NCBI GenBank assembly: GCA_963924555.1
Contig: OZ004591.1
Coordinates: 2,790,001 to 2,854,000 of the forward strand
Length of the DNA stretch: 64,000 nt
Direction of reading: 5' to 3'
DNA from: Crambe crambe
Lineage: Eukaryota; Porifera; Demospongiae; Poecilosclerida; Crambeidae
In this document: positions 31,495-42,200 of the stretch, one piece after another
Layout of the letters: every line of letters starts with the position of its first letter
How positions within the stretch are numbered: position 1 is the first letter of the stretch
Made by a program: the position numbers and the translations under genes
Notes under the pieces: generated by a model
Databases searched by the model: none
What the model was told of the DNA's origin: nothing
The model's input: only the letters and a program-made list of their open reading frames with translations

Positions 31495-32911
31495 GTGGGT
31501 TAAATACCCTGACGTCGAAGCACATGTACTAGACTACGTACACAGGATTGGAAACAGGTCACGTGCGCCCATAATAACAATATATATAAACAATCCATGT
31601 AGGTAGCTATTCATGTGTGCTAAACCAGCCTTTTAAAGAACTATGCTTGTTTAGCACTGTACTACTACCCAACTCTTTGCATTCTTTAAACTTACTAGTT
31701 TAGCAACTGTACTACTACCCAACTCTTTGCATTCTTCAAACTTACTAGTTTAGCAGAAATTTGGCACACTACTTCTCCTCCCTTGTTTGTTTTACAGTTC
31801 GACTTTGTGGACCTCTGGCCGGAGCGTCTCTTTTTTCCACTAATTTGTTAGGTAGTGATCATTCATACATACATATGTACTTTTTAAGGGTGCCTGTAAA
31901 AAAATCATGTCAATGTTTACTGTTTCTTCAGATTACCCATGGCTGGCTGTCAAGAAAAGCTATAGTAAAGAAGGATACTATAATGTAGCAACTAATACTG
32001 TCACTTTACACATATTTTCTTTCATGTTATAATAACAAAATGATTATTGCACACTCCTGCATTGAATATCACGGCCTCGTGAAATATGCCCAACCGAGGG
32101 TACAGCGGTTTTATGGAATCTTGCAAAATGCTGAGTGCGCATGCTCAACTTTGAGCCTCGAAAATCTCACCGGAGAAGGTGAATGGCATGCTAATAGGTT
32201 AGAACTATACTAGAACAGTCACTAGCTAGCTCTTCAAAGCTTACTTCTCTAAAGTTCTTTCCAAATCTGAGTGCAATTTCAAATTTTTAAGTTCTGCGCA
32301 TGCGAAAACCGCAGTAGTAATAAATCTGATATTCAACAAAGGAGTGTGCAATATGCATATAATAAGTGGATTCTACCAGGCAGCTACATATGCCGTGTAG
32401 GAAGTTGTAATGTGAACCTGTAATACTTACCACAAAGCACTTAGATAAGCCTATCACCCCACCAGACCTACAAGATAAGCCAATGCACTTTGATAAACTG
32501 CTGTAGAATTCAATTAAATCATAGATATATTACATAGATATATTACGTGTAATAATAATATCTATGATTAAACTTGCCTATCATCTTCAGAAATGTCGGC
32601 CAAAAACGTTGCTAGGCTAGTCTGCGCATGCGTAGACGAGGAATTATTCAACGGTAACGGACCAATCAGATTGCTTGAATCCACGTATACTGCTGGACAT
32701 CCAATTCATTGAGAGATTTGTGATATACTTGTTTTGGGGGATCAAGATGAAGAGTAAAGCTGCCCCAGTATATCCTTTCCTGCCCCTGATACAAGAAGGT
32801 ATCTCATCTCCTCATATCCTCACATAGATTAATTTTACAACAACATAGTGAAAATGGCTTCTTAAGGCCATCCCTGCACAAAATTAAAAAACTACTTGAG
32901 TATATAATGTA
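31495..32911. other. No gene; small repeats only
   Basis: Holds an orphan H-family end (aggattggaaac, 31544-31555), a 50-bp tandem duplication (31650-31755), an inverted 'catagatatatta' motif (32522-32575), and a repeat segment at 32,395-32,530 that recurs at 44,230-44,370. Confidence 0.5.
31650..31755. repeat. 50-bp tandem duplication
   Basis: 'actgtactactacccaactc' and 'tttgcattctt(t/c)aaactt' with 'actagtttagca' are repeated twice in tandem. Confidence 0.85.
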
Positions 32912-33045
32912 GTCTGGCGTAGCCGACCCTTTACCTTCCTTTTCTTGGGGGCGCGGCGGGGGAAGGAGAAAGGGTACCGGGTCTAGTGATTCAGTCACCA
33001 GTCACCAGACCCGGTACCCTTTCTCCTTCCCTCACTCTATATATA
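32912..33045. mobile_element. MITE remnant with 25-bp perfect hairpin
   Basis: The left end TAGTCTGGCGTAGCCGACCC resembles the MITE at 18,001. Arms GGGAAGGAGAAAGGGTACCG (32960 on) and CGGTACCCTTTCTCCTTCCC (to 33031) form a perfect 25-bp stem. A matching right end is not seen. Confidence 0.6.
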
Positions 33046-33148
33046 CGACTTGTGTCATTACATCATTTTGAACAGTATAATTATTATAGCAATTATAATC
33101 ATGCGCGAATTATTTACGTGAACACACGTGTGGTGTCCGGTTAGAGAT

Positions 33149-35315
33149 ATGGCTTCCCCACAAGCGACTATTTGTTTGGCTTGTGGTTTTTTAGCAGTAG
33201 TCAGAGAAAGGAGAATTCTTGGAGAGTCTAAGGAAGTGGCTGTTAGCTACTAATGATGATGTTTGCCTTTCAGACTTCATTTCTGAAGAATCTTTCGAAG
33301 ATGAAGGTGAAATTGAATGTGATACTGCTGTAGATGAAACTTCATGCAAGAAAAGAGGGACTGCAGAAATGGATGTAGATGCTGAAGGAACACCAAATCC
33401 ATCTGGTATTTATAATGGTTAATGGTATAACTATACATTATTTATACATTTAGCGACAATATTGATAAAGGGGTCAAAGCTTACTTTATGAGAAGTGAAA
33501 AATACCGCAACCACTCTATACGCTATTTTCATTCTTTTACCTTCTAAACAGGTACAAACAAGATAATTTATTAATTTTAACCATGCAACTTTATCTGGTT
33601 TTCAATAGAATTGATCATAGTTCCCTTCCTGACTCCTTTCCTTCAACCATTAGACAGCTCTAAGCGCAGAGCAAAGTTTTTGTTGCCTTCATCAGAAGAT
33701 GATTCTATACTGCGAAGGTATCTTGATTTCATGATGATGTTATAAGTTGACACATAAAACATAAGTATTATAAAGAAATGTCCTCCAAGTCTGTTATTGT
33801 AAGTGTATAAATTGCATGCAAAGCTTAAACATTTTTACTGAACTGATTTCCTCTGGGAGTCCTTCTAAAAAATGAAAATAGGGGAGTAGACATGGTTGAA
33901 ATTGTGTCACATCTACACCTTTATGTTCCAGCTGCTCAACATTCAACTATTGCATACACAACGAGCAACGGAAAGAAACTGGAAGTGCCTCAATATCACT
34001 TAACATCTACACCAGTATGTTCCAGCTGCTCAACATTCAACTATTGCATACACAATGAGCAACGGAAAGAAACTGGAAGTGCCTCAGTATCACTTAGAGA
34101 AGGTTTTGTTTGGTGGGGATCAGTTTACCACTGCACGAGCACGGAGTGCTAAGAAAGCCAGAGTAAATTATCTCTCTTCAATGAGTCGTCTAGAAGGACT
34201 TATTCCCTGTGCTGAGCATTTTCATGTTAAACTTAATTTTCTTGATGTAAGTGTATCATTGATCACTGTTCATGATAAAGGAATAATTCTACTGTGCTAG
34301 GTTGTTTGGAAGTTGTTTTTTTTCCACCAAATCTGCCTCTCAACATGGTACCATGTACCAGCTGCGAAATCTGATTCAGCGGAAAAATGTTTCCACAGAT
34401 CCTGTTCACAGTTTCAATGTGATGATTTCTTCAAGTTGGTTGTGCACTGTCACATTCTAGCTGCTGCTATGAAAAGTTTGAAGATGAAAGCTCTTGATGA
34501 GGTTAGCTCTAACTATACTGTCTACTACACACATAAAAACAACCATCTATCTATTAATAGGTTCCGATTATTAATAGTGTTGAAAATCCACAAGATTTGT
34601 GGATGGACACTGCTGAAGAATGCAAGTCTGTTTTAGTTGATGTATGTCTAAGTCTTGTGGGTGAGTTCGCATCTTTTTCTTATAATACATACCCTACACT
34701 ATCAAATGATAAGGTGAGTCATAAATGACACCTATATCTCATGCTTGTGATCTTGACATATACTCAGGTGTTGGAATATGGAAAAAGACTGCTAAGCACA
34801 GGAAGCTTCTACCTAGAGTTTAGTGAAGGAAGGTGATGGGGAGAGAGTGCTAAGATGCTGGAAGTATTTACTCAAGAGCTCAGGGAGGAAGAATTATGCA
34901 GTTGAGGTACTTAACATGCTCTGCCAGTACCATTACATGCTTACACCTCGAAAAGCCCAAGAACTAATATGGAGTCGATTCATCAGCACTCATAATGCAC
35001 CTGGCCACAACATTCCATGTGACCTTCACCAAGAACATCTGAACCGCATAGTGAAGGATGCAATTTGGGGTCTTCAAGCTAACAAGACAGGAAGTAGAAT
35101 CATCAGAGTGGCAAAGACACTGGGAACTTACTGTATCCCCTGTATTGAATGCATTTGATTCAGAAAACCAAGTCAGGAACCCTTCTGGAGCTCATGCTAT
35201 ACCTTCAACTGAGAAAGATCATGATCTTATTCTTCAGCATTTGATTCGATTCAGTATTTTCAATCACCAACAGAGTAGGTATCATTTTTCATTCAAGAAT
35301 CCTAGAGATGTATAG
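33149..35315 (+). pseudogene. DUF6589-type gene, decayed
   Basis: Exons in order: MASPQATICLACGFLAVV (33149); SLRKWLLATNDDVCLSDF; a 66-bp exon at 33653-33718 (KRRAKFLLPSSEDDSI); MVEIVSHLHLYVPAA; then VLFGGDQFTTARAR and RLEGLIPCAEHFHVKLNFLD with donor gtaagt at 34,246; MYQLRNLIQRKNVS and DDFFKLVVHCHILAAAMKSL; VPIINSVENPQDLWM; VLEYGKRLLSTGSFYLEF; GDGERVLRCWKYLL; LIWSRFISTHNAPGHNIPCD, LHQEHLNRIVKDAIWGLQAN. The GGDQxTxxRAR, RLEGLxPxxExxH, EGDGxRVLRCW and HxxPGxNxPCDLHxEHLNR motifs are those of DUF6589 proteins, which are expanded and uncharacterised in cnidarians, sponges and molluscs. About five frame changes and a 94-bp tandem duplication disable it. Confidence 0.7.
33909..34096 (+). repeat. 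94-bp tandem duplication in DUF6589 exon
   Basis: 'acatctacacc(t/a)' ... 'ggaagtgcctca(a/g)tatcactta' is repeated with two or three changes. 94 is not a multiple of 3, so it shifts the frame. Confidence 0.9.
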
Positions 35316-36903
35316 GGGGGCCACCTAAGTAATGGTCAAGACCACGCCTATTTTACTGAAGGGGGGGGGGGGGGGGGGGGGAAGGGGGCACTAATGACTA
35401 ATTTTCAAACTCCAAAGTAATTTGTTCTTCATTGGTACAATATTCTTCATGTATATATAGTTGTTCAATTGACATTCAGTCATAGTGCTTCTTAAATAGC
35501 TAAGTTTTCATTTGATGAAGGGAAGAAAAAGAGCGTTCTGCTGTGGCTGAAGTGACTAAAAATGTCAAGCATAATCTAATCAGTTTATCTACTTCCCTTT
35601 GTAGACTTCACTTTTGTTACAGCTGTGAAGTATTATGCAATGTAGTATAGTAGCTATAGCACTTATGCAATCAATAATAAGGGGGGCCTGCCCCCTCTCT
35701 GAAAATATTAGGGCCCTGTGGCCCCCCCTGTTCCTACGCCAGTGATGGAAATTATGAGTTAAAGAAAGTGAATCCCACACTGTTTTAGGTACCTTCGCAT
35801 GCAGTTGTTTATAAATAATACGGTTTCATTTTCAACATTGATATTTGTAATGTAGTGACCCCTCTGACCTGTAGCTTAGAAAATACAAACTTTGGAACAC
35901 AGAAACATGAAAAATACAAAAATTTTACTCTTTAATCCTGTCACCACTGGCATGCTCAGCACGCAGGGCTGGTTCCACCCTCCAAGGGGCCTATTTTATA
36001 TCTATAGTCTATGCTGGAAAGTCTGATGTGAATCACAATGAAAGATATGTTTGAACTAATCATAATAATAAAATTATCTAGCCAGCATTTTGTTTATTTG
36101 CAATAATGTTTAGTGATAAACTGTGGGGTCATTTCTTCTCTACTTGGTTTTTTTCTTCTTATAGGTAGTATGTACCTTTGGTTCTTTTGGTCGGTGATAG
36201 GCACATAGCTTCTCATGCACCATTCTAGGCCTTCCTGTTTGAACAGGTCATTTCCCTTTGGATCCATACTTTCATCTGCCACTTGCAGTTGCCTGCACAC
36301 CAATCCTTTTCATCTTCTATTACCTGTGGTAAGAGTTGTTACTCTTCTTGATTCAGATCCAAAACTGTGAAGTGCTGATGCCAAAGGGGCATTTGATTGA
36401 AGTGATGAAAGTTTCTGAAATCGTCCAACAAACTTCTCAATACCAGGTATTAATTAGCTATCGTGTTACCCTTTAGATTGTCCAACAGTGGTGAGAGGTC
36501 AAGATTACTATGCTGGTTGCTGGCAACCCTGTATATCTTTTTTTAATGTGCATAGTATGAAAAGGCGCATACCTTCATTGTTATAACTGTCAACTTGATT
36601 ACCAAGGTTCTGTAGACTGGGATATTCAACATGCACTTTTTACAAAACCTGGTGGTAGTAGATGCCAGTCAATTTTAAATTGCTTTGCTGAGGATTTCTT
36701 CTGAGGCCCGGTTAAGCTTAGTGAAAGAGATTTAGCCATGGCTTGGAGCTTTCCCTGGTCTAGACATATGGCTCTAGCGCATGCCAGTGCTAGAGGTCAA
36801 AGGTGAATGTATCTGTCCAGGCCAGACTACAGTGGAGATAATTATCATAAATAAAGAAAATATACAGCAAGTAAAGGTCATATAAAAAATAAACAAACAA
36901 GTG
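35316..36903. other. No gene recognised; poly-G run and MITE end
   Basis: A G run of about 22 (35361-35382). A MITE-like end at about 35,680-35,742 (ggggggcctgccccc ... gttcctacgcc) resembles family F. One 69-codon minus-strand frame (36,094-36,303) is not recognised. Confidence 0.4.
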
Positions 36904-37156
36904 AAGGGAAAAAAATTTATGCTAAATAAAAAGGCCATGTAGGGTTAGTCTGTACTTTACCTATAGCAGTTTCTGTGAACAAACATGCTGCCTTCAATAA
37001 TAATCCCTACATCACTGCCTAAACCAAACATTAAAGCAGCTTGGTGGGAGGCAATTATTATTGAAGGCAGCATAATTTTGATATTTGTTCACAGAAACTG
37101 CTACAGGTAAAATATAGACTAACCCTACATGGCCTTTTTATTTAGCATAAATTTTC
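36904..37156. mobile_element. Long-hairpin element, family A
   Basis: Left arm 'gggaaaaaaatttatgctaa' and 'aaaggccatgtagggttagt'; right arm 'actaaccctacatggccttt' and 'ttagcataaattttca', with 'agcagtttctgtgaacaaac' and its complement nearer the loop. One arm of this family occurs at 13,262-13,400. Confidence 0.8.
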
Positions 37157-38502
37157 ATACCCACTATAATGACAAACTCATGATCATAACTGGACACTAA
37201 AGGGGGAGGGGGGGAAACAAGTTTACTACCATAACCAGTAGCTACCAATAAAGAAGTTATTACATACAAGGTAATTCTAATAACTACCATTTTTGTCTTA
37301 GTTCAAGACAGTTCAGTGTTCTGGAAGGACTTGAGTGACAATGGATTTCAATACAGCTTGCTGAATTGGAATAATATTATACCAAGTAATTTACTTCCCT
37401 GAGGGTACTCTAGAATTCTAATTTGTCACCTACTATGCTTATCATACAAGAGCAGGAGGTTGGAATCAAGCCAACTGAATAATGCACAGACATGAAAGAA
37501 TAGCATCAAAATTAATATCTAAAATCTTGCTATCAAGCTACCTATCCATTTCTTTAGCCCCAACCAACCAATCTTTGTGAAGACTCACAGCCTGGGCATG
37601 GGGTACAAAATGCTTTGCTCACCAACCCATTACAACATTTCAGACACTTTTCTCCAGCCATTAAGTGATTAACAGGAACCAGTAGATTTATAAGGTAAAA
37701 TAATTAGAACTACTAGCATCTCTATAATTACCCCGCATGCATATGCACATGCAGGGGTTGAGAGATTGGTCGCAGTATCACCCATATTTCCTCTACTACT
37801 TCTGGCCAAACCTGCCCATCAGCATAAAGCCTTACGTAAGTATCTATAATTATGGCCCCACCTACTTTTCATTAGCATGCGGGGTCATGTTTTCTACTGA
37901 ACTCTTGTTATAGCTATGAAAGTCATTAGCTACATGTCAGGCTCTCACTAGTTATTCATTTCTGGAAGAGTTGTGTACTGCTGCTTTTGGAGTATGGTGT
38001 CAAAGTGCCCCCATGCATGGTTCCTCTACTTTATGCACATGGCTTAATCAAGTGCTATGGACCATTCTGTATCCCATCTATTCAGAACCTTACAGGTTTA
38101 CTCTGAAACTATCTAATTATTATATTTATAGCTTCCATTATGACACATTCACACACCATGTACTAGCTAACTAGCAATAATTTTGAACATTCCCCAATTC
38201 ATTTCTACTTGGTATATCAATGAGGTTGAACAAACCCTAATTTCAATAACCACCTGCATTACCAACTACAACTATCCTTACTTCACTCCAGGATAATAAA
38301 TATTGTATAGGCCAGGAAAGATAATTATTATTGCAGAATGCATTGGGCTCAATAGAGCAATCACAGAATTACATGGAGGAAAAAAAAAGGTAAGGTGTGG
38401 GTGTGGTTATTGAAATTAAGGACTCTTGTTCGCAAATTTTTTTGAAACTCACATGAGCAATCCCTACTTATGTGACTGGACTTGAGGGTACAATTTCACA
38501 CA
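37157..38502. other. No recognised feature
   Basis: AT-rich, no long frames, no clear repeat ends. Possibly the 3' flank of the ferlin gene. Confidence 0.4.
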
Positions 38503-38504
38503 TA

Positions 38505-38860
38505 CCATACTCGCGCATTATTAGGCGTATGTGCTTATATCTCCACAGGAAGCAAACCATCGCTTAACAGCGAGTATGCGCCTAACAGCGATTAATTTGG
38601 GTGGGTATTAATTAGAGTCCTAGCGCGGGGAGCGAGCGTGAAGAACCAGCAGTAAGTGGCAGTTCCGTGTACAAACACACTTTTAAGTGATGTAAGCTTA
38701 GCAAAGAATTGCTCAACCAGTAAGAAAACAAAAATAAGCAGAAATAGAGCTCACAAGTAAGGAGCGCTTAACAAAGGGTAGTTAGTGCAGCAAGAAAACC
38801 AGCGCCTAACAATGAATGTGCGCTTATTAACGAGATGCGCCTAATAACGCGCGAGTACGG
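38505..38860. mobile_element. TA-flanked MITE (mariner-like)
   Basis: 356 bp; TIRs CCATACTCGCGCATTATTAG / CTAATAACGCGCGAGTACGG; flanked by TA (38503-38504, 38861-38862). The interior has repeated 'gcgcctaacag'/'gcttaacaa' motifs. Confidence 0.7.
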
Positions 38861-38933
38861 TATAACAAGTTTGGTACAAATTGAAGCAGTATCGTATTAT
38901 TATAGCATAGAATTACAAAAAAAAATATTTTTT

Positions 38934-38970
38934 TTGGGGGGGGGGGGGGGGGGGGGAGGGGGGGAGGGGG
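38934..38970. repeat. Poly-G tract
   Basis: T-run followed by more than 30 nearly uninterrupted G. Assembly may be unreliable here. Confidence 0.9.
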
Positions 38971-39023
38971 TATAAAGTGGTAGCTACTTTGTGTTAATTG
39001 CCTCTAGCTAAGCTTTGAAACCA

Positions 39024-39228
39024 TCAACACTTATTTGAAATCACAAGAAGTAACTGTAGCCACTGTGATTTTGTACTTACTGGTACAGTCACAAGTACAA
39101 CAATGATGATGATGATGGCAGCAAGGACTGCCACTACTCCAAGGATTTTCCCCCAGTGATGCTTCCATATAATAAACCTCAATGACTTCAGAGGTGAAGT
39201 CAACCACAGAAATGATGTTTCTGGACGT
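39024..39228 (-). CDS. DYSF-like: Ferlin last exon: membrane anchor and stop
   Basis: Acceptor 'attgtag' opens [20 protein letters not shown] then the TM helix, ending at TGA 39,026-39,024. A 27-nt internal stretch has gt...ag ends and is a multiple of three; it is too short for a normal intron, so I kept it as coding. Confidence 0.88.
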
Positions 39229-42200
39229 CTACAATGTAATAAGTAGCATAATAGTACTATCTCATGATCATGAGCCAGTCCCTTTTGCTTCTTTGAAGAG
39301 AATGGCTGGCTCATGAGATTGGAGTGTACATGATAGCTATAGTTTCACTGTGATTGAGCTTACTTTGGTTTTTCAAGATAAGGGTGCATGTTCGGTTCAT
39401 TTCTCCCCATGCCAACTGGTCTCTTCTCTGCTTCTTCCTTTGTGAGTACTTCAAATTCCAACTCTATGTCACCCTGTGTATTGGAAACAAGGGGAAAGTA
39501 ATGAATATTGTAAATTGGGAATTTTCATGCAACATTCACAATTTTTGTTATTTTTGTTGTTACAGCTTAGTGATATTTTTTTTGTACTGTAGTAACTTGG
39601 AGTGTGAAATCTTAATTATGTAATGTAGATTAGATACATAGCTAATGTGAGAATGTGGTTTTTGTTGCTGTGCTGGTTTTTGCCTGTCTGTTTCTGTGGT
39701 TTCTTTCTGTGCAGGTCTGAACATGTTAGAGTATGGTTTGTGCGTGTTTGTTCCAGTTTCTGTGATTTTGTATAAAAGTAGTTAGTGAGGTTTTGAGTTC
39801 AGTTTTTTCCTAGTTTTGTCTGTATTCAGTCTTAATATTGTTTGGTAGTCTATTTGAGTCTAGCTAGTATACTACATTTTGGCGACGAGGTAAACTCAAT
39901 ATGGCATCAAGGATTTGTGGCAACATTGGGGAATTCGACTCCTCCAAAGAGAACTGGAAGTGCTACACAGAACGTCTGCAACAGTACTTCATGGCAAACG
40001 ATGTAGTGGATGCTCAAAAGCAGAGAGCAATCCTTCTGAGCGCCTGCGGTGCACCCACCTATTTGCTCATCCGCAATTTGGCTGCACCTCAGCAACCTAC
40101 TGACAAATCCTTTGCACAAATTGTAACATTGGTCCAAGACCACCTTCAACCCTCACCTTCAGAAATCATGGAACGTTTCCATTTTCACTCCAGAGTTCGA
40201 AAGGATAACGAGTCGGTTGCAGTGTTTCTAGCAGAACTCCGACGGCTATCTGAACACTGCAACTTTGGAGATACTCTTGATAAAATGCTCCGGGATCGTT
40301 TGGTTTGCGGCATTAATAACCAAAAGTACCAACGACAAATGCTGGCAGAAACAGACCTAACACTTAAAAAGGCTACCGATTTGGCACAGGCTATGGAAGC
40401 TGCTGACCGAAATTCTAAGGATCTTGCCTCATCTGTAGGGAGAATTAATGTTGTACGAAGACAGCAATTTTCAGGTCGTCAGTCTACTACCTGTTATCGA
40501 TGTGGGGGGAAACATGTAGCAACAGACTGTCAGTTCAAGGAAGCTGAATGCTACTGCTGTGGGAAGAAGGGGCACCTAGCAAAGGTTTGCCGTAGCAAGA
40601 AGAAACAGAACAAACTCAAGCCAACTCCCCAAAAGGGGACCCAGAAACAAACTGGAACTCATCATATCAGTGATGCTGACATCAGCACTGATACCGAAGA
40701 CACTACGTATACCCTGTTCAAAACTTCAGCAGGAAAGGCAAATCCAATGATGGTAACCTTAAAACTGAATCAGGTTGAGTTACCAATGGAGTTGGACACA
40801 GGGGCATCTGCAACAATCATCAGCGAAGCCACATACAAGTCCTTGTGGAAGAAGTCCACACGCCCCCTCCTGAAACCTTCAAAGGTCAAGTTGCGAACCT
40901 ATACGGGGGAAGAACTGGAAATCCTTGGAGCTCTTCAGGTAACTGTTGAGTATGAGGAACAAAAGAAGAATCTGACCCTCCTGGTTGCAGCCGGATCAGG
41001 TCCAAGTCTCCTAGGTCGTGATTGGTTGCTGGAGATTCAACTAAATTGGCAGCAATTACATCATTTTTGCTCCGATAAGCACTTGCAGGAGATACTCAAC
41101 CGCCATTCTGAGATTTTCAATGAGGAACTAGGGTTAGTCAAGCAAACTGCAAAGCTCCAGATAGAGTCTAATGCTGTACCACGATTCTGCAAACCTCGAA
41201 CAGTACCCTATGCACTCCGTACAAAAGTCGAGAAAGAACTTGAACGACTAGAAAAAGAAGGAATTATTGAACCAATCAAATTCTCCAAATGGGCTGCTCC
41301 AATAGTTCCTGTCCTCAAAAGAGATGGCTCTATCAGGATATGTGGGGACTACAAGGTCACCATAAATCGGGCAGCTAAACCTGATACCTACCCTCTTCCA
41401 CGGATTGAGGATCTCTTCACATCACTGAATGGGGGGAAGACATTCTCAAAACTTGATTTGGCACATGCCTATCTCCAGGTACCATTGGAAGAGGACTCAA
41501 AAGATCTGGTGGCCATCAACACTCATAAAGGTTTGTACCGCTATAATAGACTGCCTTTTGGTGTTTCTGCTGCACCATCTATTTTTCAGAGAATTATGGA
41601 AGGAATTCTACGAGATCTACCAGGAGTCTGCATCTACCTAGATGACATCCTCATCACAGGGAAGACAGAGACAGCACATCTGAACACTTTGGATGAGGTC
41701 ATGAGGCGGTTAGGAGAAGGAGGGATATGACTAAAGAGGGGAAAGTGTGCCTTTATGCTACCCTCTGTGGAATACCTTGGCCACGTGATATCCGCTAGTG
41801 GTCTGAAACCTGCTCCGGAGAAAATTCGTGCCATTGTGGAGGCTCCCACACCCCAGAACTTGACACAACTACGTTCGTTTCTTGGTTTGGTTAATTATTA
41901 TGCTAAATTCTTACCACAGCTATCCACAACACTGGCACCACTCTACAGTCTGCTACAGAAAAAGACGAAGTGGAAGTGGACCTCAACTCAGGAGGAAGCA
42001 TTCAAATCAGCAAAAGGTCAACTCTCATCATCATGTTTATTGCTGCACTATGATCCGCAGAAAGAGCTCCTGTTGTCGTGTGATGCATCTCCGTATGGAG
42101 TGGGTGCAGTACTCTCGCACAGTCTGGAAGATGGCTCTGACAAACCAGTGGCATTTGCTTCTCGTTCACTCTCCCCAGCTGAAAAGAATTACGCTCAACT

